DNA of 64,000 bases from Rickettsiales bacterium UBA4311 (GTDB taxonomy: Bacteria; Pseudomonadota; Alphaproteobacteria; Rickettsiales; Deianiraeaceae): positions 53,281 to 117,280 of the forward strand of contig DGUL01000001.1 of the NCBI GenBank assembly GCA_002394665.1, given 5' to 3'. Under the pieces are notes generated by a model. It had not been told where the DNA came from. It searched no databases and saw only the letters and a list, made by a program, of their open reading frames with translations. Every line of letters starts with the position of its first letter. Position 1 is the stretch's first letter. Of this stretch, positions 54,960-62,781 are shown piece by piece. Made by a program: the position numbers and the translations under genes.

Positions 54960-55023
54960 AAAAATTTACTGATTTTATCATTTTTTTTTATAAAAAAAAT
55001 TTAAAAACTAACCAGTTTTGAGA

Positions 55024-56475
55024 CTAAAATCTAAACCTCTTTTCAACGAAATGTGCAAAAACTTCCAATGTTGCTGTCATTACATAATATGTTGCACCAG
55101 CGACAAGCAAAGGAACAAAATAAGAATAATATTGGGCTATAACTATATTTGTCATTTTCATAATTTCAAAACCACCGATAACAGAAATCATTGAACTTTC
55201 CTTGATTAAAGCGATGAACTCATTTATTAAAGATGGCAAAATATTCCTCAAAACTTGTGGTGCATAAATATCTTTAATTGCTTGAAATTTTGATAGATTT
55301 AAACTTTTACACGCCTCAAATTGTCCTTTATCAAGCGATTTTACGCCACTTCTTATAATTTCCGCGACATATGCCGATGAATTGAAAGACAATGCGATTA
55401 CGCCAGAAGCAAAGACAGAGAGATTTATATTCAGTAAATGTGGCAAACCAAAATAAATGATACTCAACTGCAAAAGCAACGGCGTCCCGCGAATGATAGA
55501 AATATAAGCACGAGCCAAGAAATGTAGGACTTTTATTCCCGAATAATTCATTAAAGTTAGCAATAAGGCTAAAAACATTCCACAGAAAATAGAAGCAAAT
55601 GAGTATTGTATTGTGTAAATCGCACACTTAAAAATACTAAATAATGCACTACGATACTGTGTTTTTTTTTCGCTTTTAACTACCTGCGAGATATATTTAT
55701 CTTCCCATTTTTTGATAATTTTATCAATCGTCCCGTTATGTTTTAACTCCTTTATTGCTTTATTTATATCCTTCGTGTAAGGTGAGTTTTTTTGCAGAGC
55801 AATTGCATATCCTCCGTGATTACTTTTTATCTTTTGCACCACCAAATTTGAATGTAATTTGCTAAAAATCTTACCCTGCATTTCTTCTGTAAATAGTGCT
55901 TCTGCTTTGTCTGCCATTAGCGTTTCCAAGCCCATTTGTGAACCTTCAAATGTTAAAAGTTCTATTTTTTCACTATCTTGTAAGTGCGAATTATACTCAA
56001 CTAAGAAATTTTGCATCGTTGTAGCCAGTTGAACGGCAACCTTTTTTCCCTTCAATTCCTTCAATGAACTAAAACTTTTGGTATTTTTTGAAATTAAAGC
56101 AAAATCAGCATTGAAGTAAATATCGCTAAAATCTACACTTTTTCTTCTCTCCTCGGTAATCCCAATTCCAGCAATCGCAAAGTCGTATTTCTTTGTTTGA
56201 ATACCAGCTATTATTGACCCAAATGGAATATTTTCAATTTCATATTTAAACCCCGCCCTCTTGGCAATTTCTACGATAATATCCATATCTATGCCAATAA
56301 TCTTGCCGTTTTCTACAAATTCAAAAGGCGGAAAGCCAGCTTCTGTTGCTATTTTTAAAACTTTTCCATCAAACCAACCTTCTTTCACAATCGCTTCACC
56401 GGCAAAAACAGCACCAAAAAATTGAGCTACAACGACAAAAAAACAAGATGTTGATATGAATAAAAACTTTTTCAC
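55024..56475 (-). CDS. Polar amino-acid ABC transporter: binding protein fused to permease
   Basis: About 483 aa. A signal-anchor-like N-terminus (KKFLFISTSCFFVVVAQFF) precedes a periplasmic binding domain of the glutamine/arginine type (LKIATEAGFPPFEFVENGK; GIDMDIIVEIAKRAG; AIAGIGITEERRKSVDFSD), then a five-helix permease of the HisM/GlnP type with the EAA loop (EACKSLNLSKFQAIKDIYAP). Such one-chain fusions are known. The ATP-binding partner is not adjacent. The frame is open to 56523 but would run into tRNA-Cys, so GTG 56475 (VKKFLF) is the start. It probably imports Gln, Arg or His from the host. Confidence 0.9.
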   Translation of the reverse strand: MKKFLFISTSCFFVVVAQFFGAVFAGEAIVKEGWFDGKVLKIATEAGFPPFEFVENGKIIGIDMDIIVEIAKRAGFKYEIENIPFGSIIAGIQTKKYDFAIAGIGITEERRKSVDFSDIYFNADFALISKNTKSFSSLKELKGKKVAVQLATTMQNFLVEYNSHLQDSEKIELLTFEGSQMGLETLMADKAEALFTEEMQGKIFSKLHSNLVVQKIKSNHGGYAIALQKNSPYTKDINKAIKELKHNGTIDKIIKKWEDKYISQVVKSEKKTQYRSALFSIFKCAIYTIQYSFASIFCGMFLALLLTLMNYSGIKVLHFLARAYISIIRGTPLLLQLSIIYFGLPHLLNINLSVFASGVIALSFNSSAYVAEIIRSGVKSLDKGQFEACKSLNLSKFQAIKDIYAPQVLRNILPSLINEFIALIKESSMISVIGGFEIMKMTNIVIAQYYSYFVPLLVAGATYYVMTATLEVFAHFVEKRFRF

Positions 56476-56492
56476 GATAAAAACAAAAAACG

Positions 56493-56565
56493 AGGCCAGA
56501 ATGGGATTTGAACCCATGATCAAGGATTTGCAATCCTCTGCATTAGACCACTTTGCTATCCGGCC
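56493..56565 (-). tRNA. tRNA-Cys (anticodon GCA)
   Basis: Minus-strand cloverleaf: acceptor GGCCGGA/TCTGGCC, D-arm GCAAAGTGGTCTAATGC, anticodon stem GAGGA/TCCTT around TTGCAAA (anticodon GCA), T-arm ATGGG-TTCAAAT-CCCAT, discriminator T. CCA is not encoded. Confidence 0.95.
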
Positions 56566-56695
56566 GGTGATTACTTATCTTCATAGGTTTTTAATAATCA
56601 ACTATTAAATAGATGTTGCAAAACCGCAACCAAGAACGCAAAGTAAAAGCAACAAAAAAATACAGCACACGAGAAGAAAACGGATAAGGCAACAC

Positions 56696-56771
56696 TGGTG
56701 GACGATACAGGACTCAAACCTGTGACCCTCTCCACGTCAAGGAGATGCTCTATCAACTGAGCTAATCGTCC
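56696..56771 (-). tRNA. tRNA-Val (anticodon GAC), CCA encoded
   Basis: Minus-strand cloverleaf: acceptor GGACGAT/ATCGTCC, D-arm GCTCAGTTGATAGAGC, anticodon stem TCTCC/GGAGA around TTGACGT (anticodon GAC), T-arm ACAGG-TTTGAGT-CCTGT, discriminator A then CCA in the DNA. The other two tRNAs in the window lack encoded CCA. Confidence 0.95.
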
Positions 56772-57047
56772 AGAGCGGAATGATTGGATTTATACTTTTA
56801 TAATATTCAAGTGTTTTGTTTTTGAAAAAAAATCAAAAAAATGTCTCGACTTATAAAAAACCAATTTCAACGATGCTTACGATTGTGGTTTTCTGTGCCA
56901 TTTTAAATACTCGATTGTGCTTGCGAAATAAAAAAGGTTAGGCTTTTTTATTTTGTATTTTTCCATATCCTTTCAATTTTTCAGGTTTGTTAAATTGTTT
57001 TCATAAGAAAAATCAAAAATCATTTTTATTTTTTTATTATATTTTTT
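56772..57047 (+). promoter_or_regulatory. Leader region of the leu operon: possible leader peptide and hairpin
   Basis: TATAAT lies at 56799-56804. A 22-codon ORF (56873-56941, MLTIVVFCAILNTRLCLRNK then KG) holds four Leu, two Ile and two Val codons. Its TAG stop lies in the loop of a strong hairpin: AAATAAAAAAG (56926-56936) pairs perfectly with CTTTTTTATTT (56943-56953), loop GTTAGG, extended by outer pairs and followed by T-rich sequence. Position upstream of leu genes and branched-chain codons suggest transcription attenuation; no alternative antiterminator fold has been worked out and there is no clear ribosome-binding site. Confidence 0.4.
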
Positions 57048-57287
57048 ATGAAGACAGATAAGATAATTATATTTGATACAACGCTACGTGATGGGGAACA
57101 AAGTCCGGGCGTTTCAATGAGTGTTGATGATAAGGTCAAAATTGCAATTCAACTTGAAAAAATGGGCTATAAATTCACAGACGAGCAAATAAATCAAATT
57201 TTCACCAAGTTCAAAGAAATAGCCGGCAGGAAAAAGTTTATTGTTGATGAAGACATTGAAAAGATAATTAAAGAATGCGGTTTTTAA
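57048..57287 (+). pseudogene. leuA: leuA remnant with a large internal deletion
   Basis: A 79-codon frame joins the first 36 or so residues of 2-isopropylmalate synthase (IIIFDTTLRDGEQSPGVSMS, DKVKIAIQLEKMG) directly to a segment normally about 300 residues further on (YKFTDEQINQIFTKFKEIAG, then RKKFIVDEDIEKII). Almost the whole catalytic TIM barrel, and the leucine-sensing C-terminal domain, are gone. The deletion kept the frame, and the stop is 8 bases before leuC, so it may survive as a translated leader for leuC. It cannot catalyse the first step of leucine synthesis. Confidence 0.88.
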
Positions 57288-57295
57288 GGTTTTTT

Positions 57296-58777
57296 ATGAG
57301 CGGTAAAACATTATACGACAAAATTTTTGACGCACACATCGTTGATTTTGATAAGGAGACCGCTGAGTATTTGGTCTACATTGATAGGCATTTAATTCAC
57401 GAAGTGACCAGCCCGCAAGCATTTGATGGATTGAGAATTCGTGGCATTGGCGTGCGTTGTCTGGATAAGGTTTTGGCTGTTGCAGACCATAATACTCCAA
57501 CAAAAAAACAAGAGAGTATTGACAAAATTGAGGATGAAATTTCAAAAAACCAACTGCAAACATTAGATAAAAATGTAAAAGAATTTGGTATTAAAAACTA
57601 TCATCCAATGTGCGAGAAAAATAATGGAATTATTCATATTGTAGCACCAGAAATTGGTTTTTCACAACCAGCAACAACGATAGTTTGCGGGGATAGCCAT
57701 ACATCAACTCACGGAGCTTTTGGTGCTTTGGCTTTTGGTATTGGAACATCGCAAGTGGAGCAAGTTTTTGCTACTCAAACTTTGAAAATCAAAAAGAACA
57801 AAAACATGAGAATTACCATTAACGGCAAGCTAAAACCAAATGTTTTTGCAAAAGATGTGATTTTATATGTTATTTCAAAAATTGGAACAAGCGGTGGAAC
57901 TGGCTATACCATTGAGTTCGCTGGTGATGTTATAAAAAATCTTTCAGTTGAAGGAAGAATGACGATTTGTAATATGGCTATTGAAGCGGGAGCAAGAAGT
58001 GGAATTATTGCACCGGACGAAAAAGTTTTTGAATATTTTAGAAACAAAAAATACTGCAACATTTCCGTAAAAGATTACAACAAATCCGTTGATTTTGAAA
58101 AAAATGATGAGTTTTTTAATCAAAAAGTAGAATATTGGAAGCAGTTTTATGCTGACGAAGACGCTGTTTTTGACAAAGAGTTTACATTCAACGGAGATGA
58201 CATAGAGCCTCAAATCACTTGGGGAACATCGCCGGAAGATAGTATTTCAATTTATGATAAAGTGCCAAAAGCAACAAGTGAAAGCAAACAAAAAGCACTT
58301 GAATATATCGGTATTTCTGCTGGAACAAATATAGCGGATGTTGAGTTTTCAAATGTATTTATTGGTTCTTGCACCAACGGCAGAATTGAAGACTTACGAG
58401 AAGTTGCAAAATGTCTTGATGAAATTGAAAAATACACAGGACAGCCTGCAAAAATAAGCAACAACATTAAACAAGTGCTTGTCGTTTCTGGTTCAAATGT
58501 TGTAAAAATGCAAGCAGAACGAGAAGGAATTGCTGATAAGTTCATAAAAGCAGGTTTTGAATGGAGAAATCCTGGTTGCTCTATGTGCCTTGGGATGAAC
58601 GAGGATAGATTGCCACCGTATGCCCGTTGTGCCTCAACTTCAAATCGTAATTTTGAAGGCAGACAAGGTTATTTATCACGAACGCATTTGTGCAGCCCGC
58701 GAACTGCGACAATAATCGCAGTTTTTGGCAAGATTGATTTAGGTTTTATAGATTGGTGTAAAGAAAATGAGTTTTAG
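57296..58777 (+). CDS. leuC: 3-isopropylmalate dehydratase large subunit
   Basis: About 493 aa aconitase-family enzyme that isomerises 2- to 3-isopropylmalate with LeuD, using a 4Fe-4S cluster. The three cluster cysteines are in FIGSCTNGRIEDLR and GCSMCLGMNEDRL; substrate motifs include VCGDSHTSTHGAFGALAFGI and the C-terminal STSNRNFEGRQG. ATG 57296 (MSGKTLYDKIF) is the normal start; the frame is open 7 codons upstream, overlapping the leuA remnant. Confidence 0.96.
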   Translation: MSGKTLYDKIFDAHIVDFDKETAEYLVYIDRHLIHEVTSPQAFDGLRIRGIGVRCLDKVLAVADHNTPTKKQESIDKIEDEISKNQLQTLDKNVKEFGIKNYHPMCEKNNGIIHIVAPEIGFSQPATTIVCGDSHTSTHGAFGALAFGIGTSQVEQVFATQTLKIKKNKNMRITINGKLKPNVFAKDVILYVISKIGTSGGTGYTIEFAGDVIKNLSVEGRMTICNMAIEAGARSGIIAPDEKVFEYFRNKKYCNISVKDYNKSVDFEKNDEFFNQKVEYWKQFYADEDAVFDKEFTFNGDDIEPQITWGTSPEDSISIYDKVPKATSESKQKALEYIGISAGTNIADVEFSNVFIGSCTNGRIEDLREVAKCLDEIEKYTGQPAKISNNIKQVLVVSGSNVVKMQAEREGIADKFIKAGFEWRNPGCSMCLGMNEDRLPPYARCASTSNRNFEGRQGYLSRTHLCSPRTATIIAVFGKIDLGFIDWCKENEF

Positions 58778-58792
58778 TTTTTTATTTAGTTT

Positions 58793-59464
58793 ATGACAGA
58801 AAAAAATAGTATTTTTAAGCAAGATTTTTCAAGTATATTTGCAGTAATAGACATTGACAACATTGATACGGATATGCTAATTCCAAAGCAGTTTTTGAAA
58901 ACTACAACAAGAATTGGACTTGGAAAGTATTTGTTTTATGAGAGAAGATATGATAAAGATGGCAACGAAAAAGACGATTTTGTGTTAAATAAACCTCCAT
59001 ATGATAAAGCAGAAATCTTGGTTAGTGGCAAAAATTTCGGTTGCGGTTCTTCTCGCGAACATGCACCTTGGGCGTTGAAAGATTTTGGAATTAAAGTTGT
59101 AATTGCTGAAAGTTTTGCTGATATTTTCTACAATAATAGTTTTGAAAATCTAATTTTGCTAATAACCTTAGAAAAAGAAGAAATTGACTACATTAAGAAA
59201 GTTTTTAATTGTAATAATTGCGAGGACAACGAGGAAGGCAATATAGTTGATATGTTTTGTAAATCACTAAAAGGAAGTAGTTTTGATACAGATAAAATCA
59301 CTATAAACCTTGAAAAACAGGAGGTTAAATGCGGAGAGAAAACTTTTAATTTTGAGATAGATGATGCAAAAAAGTATAAAATTATCAATCAAATTGACAC
59401 GATTGGTGAGATTTTAAAAAAGAAAAAATTGATTGAAGAATTTGAGAAATCACACGAGATTTAG
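58793..59464 (+). CDS. leuD: 3-isopropylmalate dehydratase small subunit
   Basis: 223 aa, swivelling domain partner of LeuC. Motifs: DIDNIDTDMLIPKQFLK, GKNFGCGSSREHAPWALKDF and AESFADIFYNNSFEN. Slightly longer than usual (about 200) because of an acidic insertion (NNCEDNEEGN) in the second half. It follows leuC after 15 bases. Confidence 0.95.
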   Translation: MTEKNSIFKQDFSSIFAVIDIDNIDTDMLIPKQFLKTTTRIGLGKYLFYERRYDKDGNEKDDFVLNKPPYDKAEILVSGKNFGCGSSREHAPWALKDFGIKVVIAESFADIFYNNSFENLILLITLEKEEIDYIKKVFNCNNCEDNEEGNIVDMFCKSLKGSSFDTDKITINLEKQEVKCGEKTFNFEIDDAKKYKIINQIDTIGEILKKKKLIEEFEKSHEI

Positions 59465-59553
59465 CATTTTTTTCAACAATTTTTTCTTCAACAAATTTTG
59501 TTTGTTGTAAATTTTTAGTTGTTTTTGTTATTGTTGTTATTATTGTTTTTTTT

Positions 59554-60642
59554 ATGACTTATAAAGTTTTAGTTTTAGCAGGCGACGGCATTGGAGAGGA
59601 AATAATGTCTTCAACCATTGATGTATTAAAAGCACTTGAAAAGAAAGTTGAAAAGCAACTTTTTGAGTTTGATTATGACCTCATTGGTGGCTGCGCTTAT
59701 GAAAAATATGAAGTTCCGCTTGCAGACGAAACGCTTGAAAAGGCGATGAACGCAGATGCTGTATTGCTTGGTGCCGTTGGTGGTTATCAGTGGGATAATT
59801 TGCCTATGGAAAAACGTCCTGAAAAAGGTTTGTTAAAAATTCGCAAAGGAATGGGACTTTATGCAAATCTTCGTCCTGTGAAAATTTTTGATGATTTAAT
59901 TGAAAAATCACCATTGAAACGCGAAATTGTTGCCGGAACCGATATTGTTATAGTCCGCGAATTGATTGGAGGTTTGTATTTTGGCGAACCAAGAGGAATT
60001 ACAGAAAAAAACGGCGAACCTTATGGTTTTAATACAATGTGCTATGCAAAAAGCGAGATTGAAAGAATTGGAAAAGTTGCTTTTGAAATAGCACAAAAAC
60101 GAAGAAAAAAAGTAATATCCGTAGATAAATCTAACGTTCTTGAAGCAATGAGATTGTGGAGAAATACAATTACTGAAATGTCAAAAGATTACCCAGATGT
60201 TGAATTGTCGCATAACTACATTGATGCTATGGCTATGGATATGGTGCGGAGACCAAAAGACTTTGATGTTATAGTTTGCGAAAATACTTTTGGCGATATT
60301 TTAAGCGATTTAGCGTCATCCTGCTCGGGTTCTATTGGGCTTTTACCTTCTGCTTCTCTTGGAGACATAAACCAAAAAACAGGCAAAAGATTTGCACTTT
60401 ATGAACCAATACACGGCTCCGCGCCAGATATTGCAGGACAAAATAAAGCAAATCCGATTGGGACAATTCTGTCTGCGTCTATGATGTTGCGTTATTCGTT
60501 TGATATGCAAAAAGAGGCGGATATGATTGATAACGCCGTTGAGAAAATGTTGAAAAAATACAGAACTATCGACATCTGGCAAGAAGGATTTGAAAAAATT
60601 GGAACAAGTGAAGTTGCAGAAAAAATAGAGTATTATTTCTGA
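59554..60642 (+). CDS. leuB: 3-isopropylmalate dehydrogenase
   Basis: 362 aa. NAD-dependent oxidative decarboxylation, third step of leucine synthesis. Motifs: LAGDGIGEEIM, GLYANLRPVKIF, VRELIGGLYFGEPRG, SVDKSNVLEAMRLWR, and the metal site DILSDLASSCSGSIGLLPSA, with GSAPDIAGQNKANP. The 89 bases after leuD are T-rich and contain no clear promoter. With leuA destroyed, leuC, leuD and leuB would need isopropylmalate from elsewhere or serve another function. Confidence 0.96.
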   Translation: MTYKVLVLAGDGIGEEIMSSTIDVLKALEKKVEKQLFEFDYDLIGGCAYEKYEVPLADETLEKAMNADAVLLGAVGGYQWDNLPMEKRPEKGLLKIRKGMGLYANLRPVKIFDDLIEKSPLKREIVAGTDIVIVRELIGGLYFGEPRGITEKNGEPYGFNTMCYAKSEIERIGKVAFEIAQKRRKKVISVDKSNVLEAMRLWRNTITEMSKDYPDVELSHNYIDAMAMDMVRRPKDFDVIVCENTFGDILSDLASSCSGSIGLLPSASLGDINQKTGKRFALYEPIHGSAPDIAGQNKANPIGTILSASMMLRYSFDMQKEADMIDNAVEKMLKKYRTIDIWQEGFEKIGTSEVAEKIEYYF

Positions 60643-60675
60643 TGCCTCTTTCGAGATAAATATTTCTCAAAACAA

Positions 60676-61806
60676 TTGCAAATAAAAAAAACACAAGGAA
60701 AATCCTACGGGTTTTGTCTTTTGTTTAAACCGAAAATTACAAAAATTCCAGTAAAAACTCTTTTCAAGAAAGCATTAAAGGACTTTCAAACGGATATAAT
60801 TGGTATAGACCTTGGCACCTGCAATACTTTAATTTGTAATAAAGATGGCATTTTGTTAAATGAAAACTCAAACCTTGCTTATATCTCCGAAACAATGGAT
60901 AAAAGCGAAGTTTATGCTTTTGGCACAAAGGCAAACGATTTAATAGGAAGGACGCCATTTAAAATAGATGTAAAAAATCCAATTTGCGATGGTGTGGTGA
61001 ATAATATTAGCCAAACGGAAGAGTTGTTGAATATCTTTTTAACAAAAACTTTTAAAAAAAAGATCGCTCAACCAATCATTATTGTCGGTGTTCCGTTTAA
61101 TGCAACGAACGTAGAACAAGTTGCTCTTTCAGATATTCTTGAAAGATGTAATGCTAAAAAAGTATTTTTTATTTATGAAAGTTTGGCATCCGCCATCGGA
61201 GCCGGTGCTCGTGTTAAAGAAGCAATTGGAAATATCGTTATAGACATAGGCGGGGGCACAACTGAAATTTCAGTAATCTCACTTGGAGGAATAATAAAAA
61301 ACCAATCTTTCCGATGTGGCGGACAACACATAGATAAAATGATACAAGAATATGTTCAACATAAATATAACATCGCTTTAAGTTTAGTGAGCGCGGAAGA
61401 GATAAAGAAGAATATTGGCTGTGCTTTTGTTGTAAATGAAAAAAACAATGGAAAATTCAAAATCAGCGGAAGAGATTTATCAACAAATAAACCAAAAAAT
61501 ATAGAAATTACAGCAAAAGACACGAGCGTTGCAATGGCAGAATTTACCAACCTCCTCGTTGATAATTTAAAAGCCGTCTTGAGTGCAACACCACCAGAGC
61601 TAATTGAAGACATAACAAACAATGGTATTTTCCTTTGCGGAGGAGGAGCAAGAATTAAAAACCTTGATTATGTCATTGAACAAACGACAAATCTAAAATC
61701 AACAATTTGCGAACAGCCTGAACTTTGTTTAATCAAAGGACTTCAAAAAATAATTCAAAATTTCAAAGATTACCAGCAAGACGTTTTATTTCAAATCAAA
61801 TACTAA
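60676..61806 (+). CDS. mreB: Rod shape-determining actin homologue MreB
   Basis: 376 aa. Actin fold: phosphate 1 DIIGIDLGTCNTLI, connect 1 and phosphate 2 IVIDIGGGTTEISVISLGGI, and adenosine motif GIFLCGGGARIKNLDYVI. FIYESLASAIGAG is the usual MreB stretch before phosphate 2. The N-terminus is about 35 residues longer and more basic than usual, starting at TTG 60676; a later TTG may be the true start. No mreC, mreD or rodA follows. Its presence argues the cell still makes peptidoglycan. Confidence 0.92.
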   Translation: MQIKKTQGKSYGFCLLFKPKITKIPVKTLFKKALKDFQTDIIGIDLGTCNTLICNKDGILLNENSNLAYISETMDKSEVYAFGTKANDLIGRTPFKIDVKNPICDGVVNNISQTEELLNIFLTKTFKKKIAQPIIIVGVPFNATNVEQVALSDILERCNAKKVFFIYESLASAIGAGARVKEAIGNIVIDIGGGTTEISVISLGGIIKNQSFRCGGQHIDKMIQEYVQHKYNIALSLVSAEEIKKNIGCAFVVNEKNNGKFKISGRDLSTNKPKNIEITAKDTSVAMAEFTNLLVDNLKAVLSATPPELIEDITNNGIFLCGGGARIKNLDYVIEQTTNLKSTICEQPELCLIKGLQKIIQNFKDYQQDVLFQIKY

Positions 61807-61810
61807 TTTT

Positions 61811-62698
61811 ATGTTTGCATTGGAGCTGAAAAATCTTAACAAAAGTTTTTCAAAACAAGTCGGTTTATTTAAACGCAAAAAAGTAGAAAAACACGTCTTA
61901 AATAATTGCTCGCTTAAAATTGAAGAAGGCAAAATTTTTGGTCTCGTAGGACTAAATGGCACAGGCAAAACAACGATGATAAAAATAATATTAGATTTAT
62001 TAAATGCCGACGATGGCGAAGTTAAAATTTTCGGCAAATCCAATTTATCACCCACAGCAAGAACACGAATAAATTACTTACCAGAAAAATTTTGCCCCTC
62101 TCCATACCTGACAGGCCACGAGTTTTTAAAAATCTCAATGTCATTTTTCAAAAAAAAACTGAATTTACAAGAAGCCGACAAGGTCGCAAAAAGTTTAGAC
62201 TTAGAGCCAAAAAATTTGAAAGATATAGTAAAAAAATACTCCAAAGGTATGGGACAAAAATTGGGACTTTTAGCGTGCATTTTAAGCGATGCAAAACTTT
62301 TAATCCTTGACGAGCCAATGAGTGGATTAGACCCAAAAGCAAGAACATTGTTAAAACAAATTCTTGTTGATTACGCAAAAAAAGGAAACACAATCTTTTT
62401 TAGCTCTCATATTTTAAGCGACGTTGAAGAAATTTGCGATAAAATGGCAGTTCTAAACAATGGGAAAATAACATTCTGCGGAACACCAAAAGATTTTCGT
62501 AAAACCTACCCAGCAGAGACGGCGGAAAAATCTTTTTTAAAAGCATTAGAACAGGCCGATGATGATAAAGACGAAAAAACAAAAACCAGAATCGCAACAA
62601 AAAAGAAAGAAAATAAAAACAACAAAAACAAAATTAAAAAAACGAGCACGACAAAACTAAAACCAGAAAATAAAAAATCACTAAAAGCAAAAAAATAA
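61811..62698 (+). CDS. ABC transporter ATP-binding protein with a Lys-rich tail
   Basis: 295 aa ATPase of the CcmA/NatA/multidrug-export type: Walker A GLVGLNGTGKTTMIK, signature YSKGMGQKLGLLACIL, Walker B LLILDEPMSGLDP, switch His FFSSHILSD. The last 50 residues are a Lys/Asn/Thr tail of low complexity. It starts 4 bases after mreB, so the two are cotranscribed. No permease gene is nearby, so the substrate is unknown. Confidence 0.9.
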   Translation: MFALELKNLNKSFSKQVGLFKRKKVEKHVLNNCSLKIEEGKIFGLVGLNGTGKTTMIKIILDLLNADDGEVKIFGKSNLSPTARTRINYLPEKFCPSPYLTGHEFLKISMSFFKKKLNLQEADKVAKSLDLEPKNLKDIVKKYSKGMGQKLGLLACILSDAKLLILDEPMSGLDPKARTLLKQILVDYAKKGNTIFFSSHILSDVEEICDKMAVLNNGKITFCGTPKDFRKTYPAETAEKSFLKALEQADDDKDEKTKTRIATKKKENKNNKNKIKKTSTTKLKPENKKSLKAKK

Positions 62699-62781
62699 CA
62701 AAACTGCGAACTAAACAACGGAAGCAAATTTTAAACTTTTAACTTACCTGATAATTAAAAATAAAAAGACCAAGCAATTTT

